Origin: Cohnella thermotolerans DSM 17683
Lineage (GTDB): Bacteria; Bacillota; Bacilli; Paenibacillales; Paenibacillaceae
Assembly (NCBI RefSeq): GCF_000429825.1
Contig: NZ_AUCP01000001.1
Coordinates: 496,001 to 560,000, forward strand
Length of the DNA stretch: 64,000 nucleotides
Direction: 5' to 3'
Shown: piece by piece, positions 51,581 to 59,541 of the stretch
Position numbering within the stretch: position 1 is the first letter of the stretch
Layout: each line of letters starts with the position of its first letter
The notes under the pieces: model-generated
What the model saw: the letters and a program-made list of their open reading frames with translations, nothing else
What the model was told of the DNA's origin: nothing
The model's database searches: none
Program-made: the position numbers and the translations under genes

Positions 51581-52069
51581 TCATCTCTCCTTCAGGGCGC
51601 GGGATTGAGCGGGCGACAAGTCTTTCTGAAACGCCAACACCTGATCCCAATCCCCATCGTAACGGGGAATGCGATAATAGCCGACGCGTTCGTAAAGCGC
51701 GATCGCTTCCGGCTGCAGCGGTCCGGTCTGCAGCTTGACGCTGCGGTAGCCGAATTCGCCCGCCAGACGCTCGATTTCGGCGAGAATCGCCCGCGCCACC
51801 CCTTTGCGCCGGTACTCGGCGCGGGTATACATCCGTTTGACTTCGGCGGAGCCGTCGGTAAGCGGCCGAAGCGCCCCGCATCCGGCGGGCCGGCCGTCCA
51901 GACGAGCCACGACGAACGCGGCCCGCGGCTTCTCGACGTCTTCCGGCCGGAAGCCCGCGCTTCCGTCGCCGACGCCGTACAGTTTCGCGAGCTCGTCGCT
52001 CAGCTCGCGAATGAGCTGCTGCGCGTCGGGGCTGCGGACGTCTTCGGCTGCAGCGGTGATACGAGCCAT
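51581..52069 (-). CDS. GNAT family N-acetyltransferase
   Basis: A 162-residue single-domain acetyltransferase. The acetyl-CoA signature is VKRMYTRAEYRRKGVARAIL (R/QxxGxG/A-type loop), preceded by AGCGALRPL and followed by the strand-helix YRSVKLQTGPLQPEAIALYERVGY. Substrate unknown; similar small enzymes acetylate amino acids or antibiotics. ATG with AGGGGG 8 bases upstream. It is translated just ahead of hisC, with 3 bases between them. Confidence 0.88.
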   Translation of the reverse strand: MARITAAAEDVRSPDAQQLIRELSDELAKLYGVGDGSAGFRPEDVEKPRAAFVVARLDGRPAGCGALRPLTDGSAEVKRMYTRAEYRRKGVARAILAEIERLAGEFGYRSVKLQTGPLQPEAIALYERVGYYRIPRYDGDWDQVLAFQKDLSPAQSRALKER

Positions 52070-52106
52070 CGTAAAATCCCCCTTCTAGGTTCATTTTGCC
52101 GTACAG

Positions 52107-52244
52107 TCAGATGGAATAGCTTACTCTCCGCTCGGCCGCCACATGCGCCGATCCTTCCCTGCGTCCCAGCACGCGGTTCAAAATGAGCTGCTCGTAATGG
52201 CGGCCGACAGCAGCCATAGGAAAATAAAATGCCATGCCGTGCAT
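52107..52244 (-). CDS. Possible very small protein (45 aa)
   Basis: Between the dehydrogenase and the GNAT gene a 45-codon frame on the minus strand reads like protein (AFYFPMAAVGRHYEQLILNR). Its starts (ATG at 52244 or 52235) have poor ribosome sites, while a good AGAGGTGG belongs to an ATG in another frame 14 bases upstream, so it could also be a frameshifted or spurious frame. Confidence 0.25.
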   Translation of the reverse strand: MHGMAFYFPMAAVGRHYEQLILNRVLGRREGSAHVAAERRVSYSI

Positions 52245-52278
52245 TGCGTGCTTTGCGGTTCATCTCGTTTTCCACCTC

Positions 52279-53382
52279 TCAGGATCGAACGGTTGCTCGA
52301 ACGGCCGCCCCGATGCGGTCCGCTTCCGCGATCGCCGCCGCCAACCGGGGGCCGTCGGCCGGGACGGGAAGCGCCTGGAGCACATCATCCGAAAGCTTGA
52401 CGCCGGATGCGATCGCTTCCGGCACGTTCGGCCGGTCCTCCGGGAATCCGAGCTGCCGCAGCGTAACCGGCAACCCAAGCCGGTGCTGGAATTCGGCCCA
52501 GTAGCGGGCTTCTTCCGTTTGTCCCAGAAGCGCAAGCTGGGCGATCAGGCCGAAAGCCACTTTCTCGCCGTGCAGCGTCCCGTGCGTCTCCGGAAACCAG
52601 GTCAGGCTGTCGTGAATGGCGTGGGCGATCGGGGCTCTTGCCGCGCCGCTGCTGATGCTTCCGACCAAGCCGGCCAGCAGCACGATCGAATCGGTTACGT
52701 CCGCGAAAGCCGCCGTGACGTTGCCGCGATCCGCTTCCTCAAACACCCGCAAAGCGTGCTCGCGAAAAATATCGAGCGCCAGCCGCGACGTTTGCAACCC
52801 GATGCGGACGTCGAGCCGCCCGTGGCCGCCGGAAGCCTCCCCTGCTCCCGTCTCGTAGAACTTGACGATGGTGTCGCCGATCCCGGCCGCCAAATAGCGT
52901 CTCGGCGCGGCGGCCAGCACTTCCGAATCGGCCAGCACCCATTCGGGCGAACGGCTCAGCGGCAAATAGCCTGCCGAGCGGCCTTCCTCATCGTAGAGCA
53001 CCGTCAGCGCCGACCATGCCGCGCAAGTGGCGGGCACCGTCGGGACGGCGACGACGGGAAGCGCCAGCTTGTCCCCTGCCGCCTTGGCCAAATCCAGCGC
53101 GCGCCCTCCGCCAATGCCGATCACGAGATCGGCTTCATACCGCTTCGCGCCGTCCGCCAATTCGTCGATTCGTTCGCGGGTGCACGGACCGGTAACTTCC
53201 CGGACCGTAAAATCGACGCCGGCCTGCCGCAGGCTGGCCGTAAGCTTGGCGGACGTCTTCTCCCATGCCGTCTTGCCTCCCGCGACGAAAGCTCTGCGGC
53301 CGAGCGCGGCGATCCAAGGCCCGCTTTTGTCCAGCACCCCCGGTTCGTTCGCGTATTTTCCAGGCGCCTTGATCGTAATCAT
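52279..53382 (-). CDS. Iron-containing alcohol dehydrogenase family protein (glycerol dehydrogenase-like)
   Basis: A 367-residue enzyme of the Fe-ADH/GldA family. The NAD-binding stretch is LVIGIGGGRALDLAKAAG, with PVVAVPTVPATCAAWSAL after it. Metal ligands expected as Asp and His are in AAGIGDTIVKFYE, APIAHAIHDSL and THGTLHGEKVAFGL. It probably interconverts an alcohol such as glycerol or a hydroxy-ketone. ATG at 53382 with AGGAGGG 8 bases upstream. A regulated leader precedes it (promoter at 53529, palindromes at 53489-53519 and a hairpin at 53409). Confidence 0.88.
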   Translation of the reverse strand: MITIKAPGKYANEPGVLDKSGPWIAALGRRAFVAGGKTAWEKTSAKLTASLRQAGVDFTVREVTGPCTRERIDELADGAKRYEADLVIGIGGGRALDLAKAAGDKLALPVVAVPTVPATCAAWSALTVLYDEEGRSAGYLPLSRSPEWVLADSEVLAAAPRRYLAAGIGDTIVKFYETGAGEASGGHGRLDVRIGLQTSRLALDIFREHALRVFEEADRGNVTAAFADVTDSIVLLAGLVGSISSGAARAPIAHAIHDSLTWFPETHGTLHGEKVAFGLIAQLALLGQTEEARYWAEFQHRLGLPVTLRQLGFPEDRPNVPEAIASGVKLSDDVLQALPVPADGPRLAAAIAEADRIGAAVRATVRS

Positions 53383-53408
53383 CGTTGCTCCCTCCTGTAA
53401 TTGGAAAA

Positions 53409-53454
53409 GGCCGGGAATCGCCGTCCCCATAGGGCAAACGGTCGTTTCCCGGCC
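53409..53454 (-). promoter_or_regulatory. Terminator-like hairpin in the leader of the dehydrogenase gene
   Basis: On the minus strand GGCCGGGAA and TTCCCGGCC enclose a second stem (CCGT..GCCC..GGG..ACGG) and are followed by TTTTCC, all between the promoter and the ribosome site. This could be an attenuator. No known riboswitch core was recognised. Confidence 0.45.
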
Positions 53455-53488
53455 TCCGGGTTGACCGGTGGGCCTTGCGCATCGAGAT

Positions 53489-53519
53489 AATACTAAGTAT
53501 TACAAGTTGATTAGTTGTA
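53489..53519 (-). promoter_or_regulatory. Two adjacent palindromes, likely repressor operator
   Basis: AATACTAAGTATT (53489-53501) and TACAAGTTGATTAGTTGTA (53501-53519) are inverted repeats lying just downstream of the -10 element, where a repressor would block transcription of the dehydrogenase gene. The regulator is not in the window. Confidence 0.5.
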
Positions 53520-53528
53520 TTTAATCCG

Positions 53529-53558
53529 AGTATAGGTTGCCGCCTGCCCCGGTGTCAA
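53529..53558 (-). promoter_or_regulatory. Sigma-A promoter of the dehydrogenase gene
   Basis: Minus strand: perfect -35 TTGACA (53553-53558), 18-base spacer, -10 TATACT (53529-53534). A further inverted repeat AATAGAT-AAA-ATCTATT lies upstream at 53569-53585. Confidence 0.7.
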
Positions 53559-53669
53559 CGGAAATTTTAATAGATAAAATCTATTGATACATCGGCGATA
53601 TCGATCAATCGTCCTGCGGCTTCATCCGTCGGGCCATTCGTGTGCAATGTTTTGCTCTCCCGAAACACG

Positions 53670-53698
53670 AAAAAGGCCCCGGCAACAAGCCGAGACCG
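53670..53698 (-). terminator. Rho-independent terminator after the FAH-family gene
   Basis: On the minus strand GGTCTCGGC and GCCGGGGCC pair around TTGTT and run into TTTTTCG. Confidence 0.85.
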
Positions 53699-53722
53699 AT
53701 GGAGACGATGGATAGAACGGTT

Positions 53723-54361
53723 CTATCGAAGGATGGCGACGCCGTTGCCCACTTCGTTGCCGTCCCACTCCAACACGAGCCGGTCGCCGGATTGCAGGGC
53801 GCCTACGCCTGCCGGCGTGCCCGTGTAGAGCAAGTCGCCGGCGCCCAGCCCGAAGCGTTCGTTAACGAATTCCGCCAGCTCTCCGATGCTGAAGACCATG
53901 TCCTTCATGTTGCCGCGCTGCACTTCCCGTCCGTTCAGGCGCAGCGTGAAATCGCGCTTAGCCAGCTCGTCGATGCCCGGATACGGCAGCCAGTTCCCGA
54001 CGGCGGCCGAGTTGCGGAAGCCTTTGGCTTCCAGCCAGGGATAGCCTTTGGCCTTGATCTTGTCCTGCACGTCGCGCAGCGTAAAATCAAGCCCGACCGT
54101 GAAATGCGATATCTGTTCGTCGAGGGGGCGGTCCGGCCGGTACGGCTCGCTGACGAACAAGACAAGCTCGGCTTCGTAATGGACGGAGCCGAACGTTCCG
54201 GGCAGGGCGACTTCTCCTTGCCAGGGAACGAGAGCATGCGTCGGCTTCGTGAAGATCATCGGAGCTTCGGGCACGGCGTTGCCCAATTCGGCGGCATGAA
54301 GCCGATAGTTGCGTCCTACGCAATAAATGTTCCGGATATCCTGTCGTTTGATCGTCGTCAT
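53723..54361 (-). CDS. Fumarylacetoacetate hydrolase family protein
   Basis: A 212-residue FAH-fold protein. The metal site is shown by YEAELVLFVSE (ExE) and the conserved DFTLRDVQ and KGFRNSAAVGNWL segments, with GDLLYTGTPAGVG near the end. Family members are acylpyruvases, oxaloacetate decarboxylases or hydratases; it resembles small acylpyruvase/oxaloacetate tautomerase types. It starts 6 bases after the glycerophosphodiesterase stop, at the end of the CapA-GDPD-FAH unit. Confidence 0.9.
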   Translation of the reverse strand: MTTIKRQDIRNIYCVGRNYRLHAAELGNAVPEAPMIFTKPTHALVPWQGEVALPGTFGSVHYEAELVLFVSEPYRPDRPLDEQISHFTVGLDFTLRDVQDKIKAKGYPWLEAKGFRNSAAVGNWLPYPGIDELAKRDFTLRLNGREVQRGNMKDMVFSIGELAEFVNERFGLGAGDLLYTGTPAGVGALQSGDRLVLEWDGNEVGNGVAILR

Positions 54362-54367
54362 CGCCGC

Positions 54368-55123
54368 TTATCCTTCCTTTACGGCCGCCAGCCAGCGGTC
54401 CGGGTAATTGGTGCAAATTTGGAACGGCTCCGGCATGGCCGCCAGCCTCGCCAAGTCGCTCGGCTGATTGACGGTCCAGGCCATCACCTGAATGCCCGCT
54501 TCGGCGGTCTCCCGAAGCAAGGACGGACCGACTTGCTTATAATCGATCGATAAGAACGACGCCTGCAGCTTCTGCAGCTGCCGGACGACATCTTTGGGCT
54601 TGCGGTCGGTAATGAGGCCGGTTCTAATGCCAGGCGCATATTGCTTGGCCTGAGCGATCAATTGGGGATCGAAAGAAGTAATGACGACCTCCCTGTCCAT
54701 GCGGTAAGCCCGGACGAGCTCGACCACCCGGCGCACGAGCAGCCGCGTGTCGGGCGTGCCTTCCTTCAGCTCGATATTCAGCCGGCTTCGGCCGACGATG
54801 AGCGCCAGCACTTGCTCCAACGTCGGAACCGGCTCGCCCGAGTAAATCGGGTGGAACCATCCGCCCGCATCCAGCTGCGCCAGCTCGCATGCCAATTTGT
54901 CCCTTACTTTGCCTTTGCCGTTCGTCGTCCGGTTCAGCGTTGCGTCGTGGATGACGACCGGCACCTCGTCCTTGCTCAAATGCACATCAAGCTCGATCCA
55001 GTGAACGCATGGCTCGGACAGCGCCAGCCGGAACGCCGCCAGCGTGTTCTCCGGAGCGCCGCCCGACCATCCGCGATGCGCGACGCAGGGATGCAGCCGC
55101 ATCCGATCCGTTCCAATCATCAT
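54368..55123 (-). CDS. Glycerophosphodiester phosphodiesterase family protein
   Basis: A 251-residue GDPD-fold enzyme that splits glycerophosphodiesters into glycerol 3-phosphate and an alcohol. Catalytic motifs are VAHRGWSGGAPENT (His, Arg, Glu) and WIELDVHLSKDEVPVVIHD (Glu, Asp, His). No signal peptide is visible, so it acts in the cytoplasm. The ATG at 55123 overlaps the capA stop (ATGA) and has GGAG 5 bases upstream, giving translational coupling. Confidence 0.92.
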   Translation of the reverse strand: MMIGTDRMRLHPCVAHRGWSGGAPENTLAAFRLALSEPCVHWIELDVHLSKDEVPVVIHDATLNRTTNGKGKVRDKLACELAQLDAGGWFHPIYSGEPVPTLEQVLALIVGRSRLNIELKEGTPDTRLLVRRVVELVRAYRMDREVVITSFDPQLIAQAKQYAPGIRTGLITDRKPKDVVRQLQKLQASFLSIDYKQVGPSLLRETAEAGIQVMAWTVNQPSDLARLAAMPEPFQICTNYPDRWLAAVKEG

Positions 55124-56514
55124 GGAGTCTCCTTCCCGCTGACGGAGGATGACGGGACGATGTTGCCCAGCTCGTCGATCTTGGCTCCGAACGATCGCTC
55201 GGAGAGCTGCGACAGCAGCAACGCGCCGTCCGTCGGTTCCATCGGAGCCGGCTGTGAATTCGTCGAGTACATCGGCTCGAACGACAAGGCGCACGATCCG
55301 TTCTTCCCGCAGGAGGCCGTCAATACGCCCGTTTGTCGGGTAATGGAGTTGGTCGACGTCGTAAAAATAAAATTGCCCAGGCTGTACGCAATCCATTTGT
55401 TTTTGTAATATTCGAAGCCTTGCAGCACATGCGGATGGGAACCTACGACCAGATCGGCGCCGGCATCGATGAACGTATGCCCGACGCTCGTCTGAACCGG
55501 AATCGGATTCTGGCTTCGCTCCTTGCCCCAATGCACCATGACGACCACGATGTCCGCCAGTTGCTTGGCTTCCTTGATCGCGGCGACGGCCCGGGTCGTA
55601 TCGTACGTCTCCGCGACGCCGGGATGGTTCTTGTCGGCCTTCCACGACGCCTCCGGTACGACGTTCGTGACGCCGATGTAGGCGACGCGTATTCCCTTGC
55701 TCTCGATGTACACCGGCGTGAACGCCTCCTTGTCGTCGGCGCCGGAGCCCATATGCTTGAGTCCCGCGTCGTCCAGGTAGTCCATCGTGTCGCTGAGCCC
55801 TTCCCAGCCTTGATCCAATGTATGATTGTTGGCCAGCGACAATACGTCGAAGCCCGCATTTTTAATGCCGGCCAAATATTCCGGCTTGCCGCGGAACACG
55901 TAGGTCTTGTTCTCGGCGGGCGTGCCCCGGTTCGTAATGGGCGTCTCCAGGTTGCCCGCCGTAATGTCCGCGGACTTGAGCGACTGCACCGATCCGGCAA
56001 AAGGATAATCGACGCCGTTCTTCTCGATCAGCTCTCCTACGCGAGCGGCCGGCAAAATGTCGCCCACGAAGGCGAGCTTCACCTTGCCGCCGCTATCCTG
56101 CGCCTCGTCGTCTCCGCCTCCGCCCGCCGGTGTCGGCCCGCCCCCCGCGGCCGGTTCGCCGGAGGCGGCGGGCTCGTCCGCGGGGGACGGCACGTCGGAG
56201 GCCGACGGCTCGGCCGAAGCGGACGCATCGGCCGAAGGGGACGGTTCGTCGGAAGGGGCAGCTTCTTCCCCCGATTGCGCCGAATCGGAAGGCGGCTCTC
56301 CCGGCGATGAATCCGCGCCGGTTGCGGGCGATGCCGATGCGCTGCCGGTTGGAAGCGCGTTCGCCAGCTTGCCGTCGTCCTTGTTGTTCCATTGGTAAAC
56401 GAGCAGCCCTCCCGCCGCCACGACGGCAAGAAGCAGAGCCAAATTGACGTAGACCAGCTTGCGGAAGCGTCTCTTTCTCGTTTTCTGATGCGTGCGGGTA
56501 CGGGAGTAGGGCAT
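55120..56514 (-). CDS. CapA family protein (metallophosphatase-like, membrane-anchored)
   Basis: A 464-residue protein with a basic N-terminus, one membrane helix (about 20-40), a long Ser-Pro-Ala-Asp linker (about 50-140) and a CapA domain with metallophosphoesterase fold. Motifs include LAFVGDILPAARVG, AGNLETPIT, SLANNHTLDQGWEG, VVMVHWGKE and VGSHPHVLQG. CapA proteins take part in poly-gamma-glutamate synthesis or export, but many lone homologues like this one have no capBC nearby and unknown roles. It is the first gene of a three-gene unit. Confidence 0.92.
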   Translation of the reverse strand: MPYSRTRTHQKTRKRRFRKLVYVNLALLLAVVAAGGLLVYQWNNKDDGKLANALPTGSASASPATGADSSPGEPPSDSAQSGEEAAPSDEPSPSADASASAEPSASDVPSPADEPAASGEPAAGGGPTPAGGGGDDEAQDSGGKVKLAFVGDILPAARVGELIEKNGVDYPFAGSVQSLKSADITAGNLETPITNRGTPAENKTYVFRGKPEYLAGIKNAGFDVLSLANNHTLDQGWEGLSDTMDYLDDAGLKHMGSGADDKEAFTPVYIESKGIRVAYIGVTNVVPEASWKADKNHPGVAETYDTTRAVAAIKEAKQLADIVVVMVHWGKERSQNPIPVQTSVGHTFIDAGADLVVGSHPHVLQGFEYYKNKWIAYSLGNFIFTTSTNSITRQTGVLTASCGKNGSCALSFEPMYSTNSQPAPMEPTDGALLLSQLSERSFGAKIDELGNIVPSSSVSGKETP

Positions 56515-56691
56515 GTTTGCGATTCCTCCATAACCATTTCCTGCCCGTAATTATACCACACCCTCGCGCCTATGGGCTTCCATCCCGCCCGTTTTTGCGG
56601 CAACGCGGCGCGTCGTTAAATAACGGCCATTCGGACCGCTATCCCCGGCAACAGCTCCTCCTTGGAATGGATGTCGGATCGTACGCGTTAT

Positions 56692-56719
56692 TTGTTCGTT
56701 TTCCGATCGCTGATATAAT
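56692..56719 (+). promoter_or_regulatory. Promoter of the 188-aa membrane protein gene
   Basis: TTGTTC (56692-56697), 16-base spacer and a perfect TATAAT (56714-56719) lie about 34 bases before the start; AGAAAGGAAG is the ribosome site. Confidence 0.6.
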
Positions 56720-56752
56720 GTAAAAGACTTCATCCAGAAAGGAAGCGGAGCG

Positions 56753-57319
56753 ATGCGCGCAAAGTCCAAAGCCTTTCCTTTTGTCTTAACGTTTACCGTC
56801 CTGAACCTGTTATCGCCCGAAAGCCGGGTTTGGTACAAGAAAAAGAGAACCCTTCTTCGTCTCGGGCTCGTGCTCGCTTGGCTTGCCGGCACGGTTGCCG
56901 TTTGGGCCGAATATTCCTCGGAAGAACGCAGCGTCTTATGGATGGCCATAACCGGAAACTGCGGAGCTCTGCTCATTTTAAGCTACATTATCGTTTACAT
57001 CATGCGCAGAGCTCGGGAGACGAACGGCGGCAAGGAAAAATTTCTTTATTTTATTCAGTTCGTTCTGTCCGTCATTGCGTTATACCCGCTGTTTATGCTG
57101 GGCAACGCCGCTGCGGATATCGTTCAGGGCCCTGTCTTCGTCGAAGCGAAGGTTGTGGATGTATGGGATCCCAGACGGGGCGGGGATCAGGTCAAAACGG
57201 CCGGCGGCGCGCAATACGAAATCGCCGTGCAAGAAGTAAAACTTGAGCCGGGACGCAACTACCGCTTAAAGGTGCTGAAGCATTCGAGGCTCATCCTGAG
57301 CGCGGCCGAAGTTCGGTAA
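56753..57319 (+). CDS. Membrane protein of unknown function (188 aa)
   Basis: A 188-residue protein with four likely membrane helices (about 9-22, 36-52, 64-84 and 98-118) and a C-terminal soluble strand-rich part of about 70 residues (FVEAKVVDVWD, QYEIAVQEVKLEPGRNYRLKVLKHSRLIL) that looks like a small OB- or SH3-like barrel. The ATG has AAGGAAG upstream. I do not recognise the family. It is alone between the capA unit and the ethanolamine operon. Confidence 0.75.
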   Translation: MRAKSKAFPFVLTFTVLNLLSPESRVWYKKKRTLLRLGLVLAWLAGTVAVWAEYSSEERSVLWMAITGNCGALLILSYIIVYIMRRARETNGGKEKFLYFIQFVLSVIALYPLFMLGNAAADIVQGPVFVEAKVVDVWDPRRGGDQVKTAGGAQYEIAVQEVKLEPGRNYRLKVLKHSRLILSAAEVR

Positions 57320-57379
57320 TTCCGCAGCCGCCGCACCGTTCCGGCACACGGGCCATTTAACGGACACCACGGACGTCCG

Positions 57380-58750
57380 TTAGCGGTTTTGAACAAGCGG
57401 CTGCTCGGCGATAACCGCTCTGTCCGCCGTTACGGAATGTCTTCCTTTCACGGCGTAGTACAGGAAGGCAGCGGCATAAATCGCCGCGACGACCGCCCAC
57501 AGCGGAACATTCACGCCGAGCACGGGCATCGTCTTTACGAGCATGCTGTAGCGGACCACGCAGAACAGGAACAGCAGGCCAAGCGCCAGGGCAACGGCCG
57601 GAACGACCGGGAACGCGACCCGGAACGGGCGTTCGAGCTTCGGTTCCTTGAAGCGCAGAATGAACAGGGAAATCATGCTCAGGCAGTACATGAGCACCGC
57701 CCCAAATACGGCAAGCTCGATAAGCGCGCTGGCAAAAGCGGCGGAACCGGCGCAGACGACGCCGATCGCTCCGGGAATGATCAACCCCCACACCGGGACG
57801 CCGCGGCGGTTCAGCCTGGACAGAAACTTCGGCAAGTACCCTGCGCGGGAGAGCGCGTAGGTTTGGCGGGAATAGCCGATGATGATGCCGTGCAGGCTGG
57901 CGATCAAGCCGACGAGGCCGATGACGGTCACCGCAACGACCGTCCAGTTGCCCTCGTCGTATACGTTGCTGAGAGCTTGCGGCAGCGGATAATCCGCCGG
58001 CGCGCCTTCGCCGCCGCCGAGCCCCGCGGTGACGAGCAGCGTCAGCACGGTAGCGGCCGCAAGAGTCACAATGCCGGAAATAAAGCCGCGCGGAATGTCG
58101 CGCTTCGGATTTTCCACCTCCTCGGCCGCCATCGCTCCGCCTTCGATCGCGAGGAAAAACCAGATCGCGAACGGAACGGCCGCGAGCACCCCGCCCATAG
58201 TCGTCGGAGACGCCTCTGCGGGAACGAGACGGTCGAGGCTCACATGGGGCAGACCTGCCGTATAGAACAGCGCCAGACCGACGAGGGCGATGACGGTGGC
58301 GACCAGTTCGATCAGCGCAGCCCCTTTCATGCCGACCATGTTGATGACAATGAACAGGACGAAAACGCCGGTCGTCACCCAGACCGGACTGACGGCCGGA
58401 ACGAGGAAGTGAACGTAGGCTCCGGTCGAAACCGCAATCGCCGGCGGCGCGAACACGAACTCCAGCAGACAGGCGATTCCGGCCGCATAGCCGCCGAACG
58501 GCCCCATGGCTCTGGCCGCGTAGGCAGACGGGCCTCCCGCGTTCGGAATGGACGTGGACAGTTCGGCATAGCTGAAGATGAAACAAGCGAAAAAGACGGT
58601 CACCAGCAGCGAGGCGATCGTCATGCCGATGACGCCTCCTTCGGAAAATCCGTAGTTCCAGCCGAAATATTGCCCGGAAATGACCATGCCGACCGCGATC
58701 GACCACAGATGGATCGGCTTCAACGTTTTGCGCAATGTTTGATTTTCCAT
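57380..58750 (-). CDS. eat: Ethanolamine permease (APC superfamily)
   Basis: A 456-residue transporter with about twelve membrane helices. It matches the ethanolamine permease (EAT) subgroup of the APC family in the start LKPIHLWSIAVGMVISGQYFGWNYG, the SIPNAGGPSAYAARAMGP loop and the IEGGAMAAEEVENPKRDIPRG segment. It should import ethanolamine for EutBC. It is the last gene in the operon, 39 bases after eutC. A hairpin overlapping its stop (57358-57382) lacks a T run. Confidence 0.9.
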   Translation of the reverse strand: MENQTLRKTLKPIHLWSIAVGMVISGQYFGWNYGFSEGGVIGMTIASLLVTVFFACFIFSYAELSTSIPNAGGPSAYAARAMGPFGGYAAGIACLLEFVFAPPAIAVSTGAYVHFLVPAVSPVWVTTGVFVLFIVINMVGMKGAALIELVATVIALVGLALFYTAGLPHVSLDRLVPAEASPTTMGGVLAAVPFAIWFFLAIEGGAMAAEEVENPKRDIPRGFISGIVTLAAATVLTLLVTAGLGGGEGAPADYPLPQALSNVYDEGNWTVVAVTVIGLVGLIASLHGIIIGYSRQTYALSRAGYLPKFLSRLNRRGVPVWGLIIPGAIGVVCAGSAAFASALIELAVFGAVLMYCLSMISLFILRFKEPKLERPFRVAFPVVPAVALALGLLFLFCVVRYSMLVKTMPVLGVNVPLWAVVAAIYAAAFLYYAVKGRHSVTADRAVIAEQPLVQNR

Positions 58751-58789
58751 GACAAGCTCCGCTCCTTTTTGATCTAAAAATCGTCCTGC

Positions 58790-59512
58790 TCAAACCTCCA
58801 GCCTTACTCCGCTTACCTTCTGTTCGATCATTTTGCGCAGCAGCGCGCCGATATGCGCTCCGGCTTCCGTCGGCGGCGTTCCGCCCGCATGAATGTTGGA
58901 GACGACCATCCGGTCGGAGTCCTTCCGTCCCGGTCCGGGGCGGTAGCACATATACGCGCTCATGGACGAGGCGGTCGCCAGGCCCGGGCGCTCCCCGATC
59001 AGCAGCACGAGCGTTTCCGGCTCCAACAGCCGGCCGATGTCGTCCATAACGCCCACTCTTCCGCCCTTGACGAAAAAGGGCGTCCCTTCCGTCAGCCCGT
59101 TGGCGGCCAGGGAGTCGCGCAGCGCGGGCAAAACGTCCGCCAGGTTGTCGTCGATCGCTTTGGCGCTTAGGCCGTCGGATACGACGATCTGCACTTGCGG
59201 CCGGCGCATACAGCGCCGGACGATGTCCCGCGCGCCTTCTTCCGACAGGACGCGCCCGCTGTCGGGACGCTTAAGGTAAAACTCCTTGTCGCGGTACTGC
59301 GTCTCCACCGTAAACAGTCCGAACTCGGCCAGCGTCTCTTCCCGCACCTCCCCGTAGACGGCGTCCACCGCCGCCGCATGATCGAGGCGAAATTTCAGCA
59401 TTTCTGTCGTCAGCGGCCGCGTTCCGGTCCGCCCGACATCGAGCCTGGCCGGCGTAAATTTCATCCACTCCCGGAACCGGTCGGCTCCCCGGTTCGTTCC
59501 GCTCGTTTCCAT
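58790..59512 (-). CDS. eutC: Ethanolamine ammonia-lyase small subunit
   Basis: A 240-residue EutC with TPARLDVGRTGTRPLTTEML, the adenosylcobalamin-binding region around VVSDGLSAKAIDDN and LIGERPGLATASSMSAYMCYRPG. With EutB it forms the B12-dependent lyase that turns ethanolamine into acetaldehyde and ammonia. It begins 29 bases after eutB with a GGGAGAGG site. Family members often have an N-terminal shell-targeting extension; here only about 15 residues precede the domain, in line with the lack of microcompartment genes in view. Confidence 0.95.
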   Translation of the reverse strand: METSGTNRGADRFREWMKFTPARLDVGRTGTRPLTTEMLKFRLDHAAAVDAVYGEVREETLAEFGLFTVETQYRDKEFYLKRPDSGRVLSEEGARDIVRRCMRRPQVQIVVSDGLSAKAIDDNLADVLPALRDSLAANGLTEGTPFFVKGGRVGVMDDIGRLLEPETLVLLIGERPGLATASSMSAYMCYRPGPGRKDSDRMVVSNIHAGGTPPTEAGAHIGALLRKMIEQKVSGVRLEV

Positions 59513-59541
59513 ATTCCTCTCCCCTTTCCGTTACGGCCGGT

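Noticed and set aside
53409-53454. Known riboswitch class (SAM, c-di-GMP, glycine) in the dehydrogenase leader
   Set aside because: No conserved core of any of these classes could be matched; only the hairpin and T run are supported.
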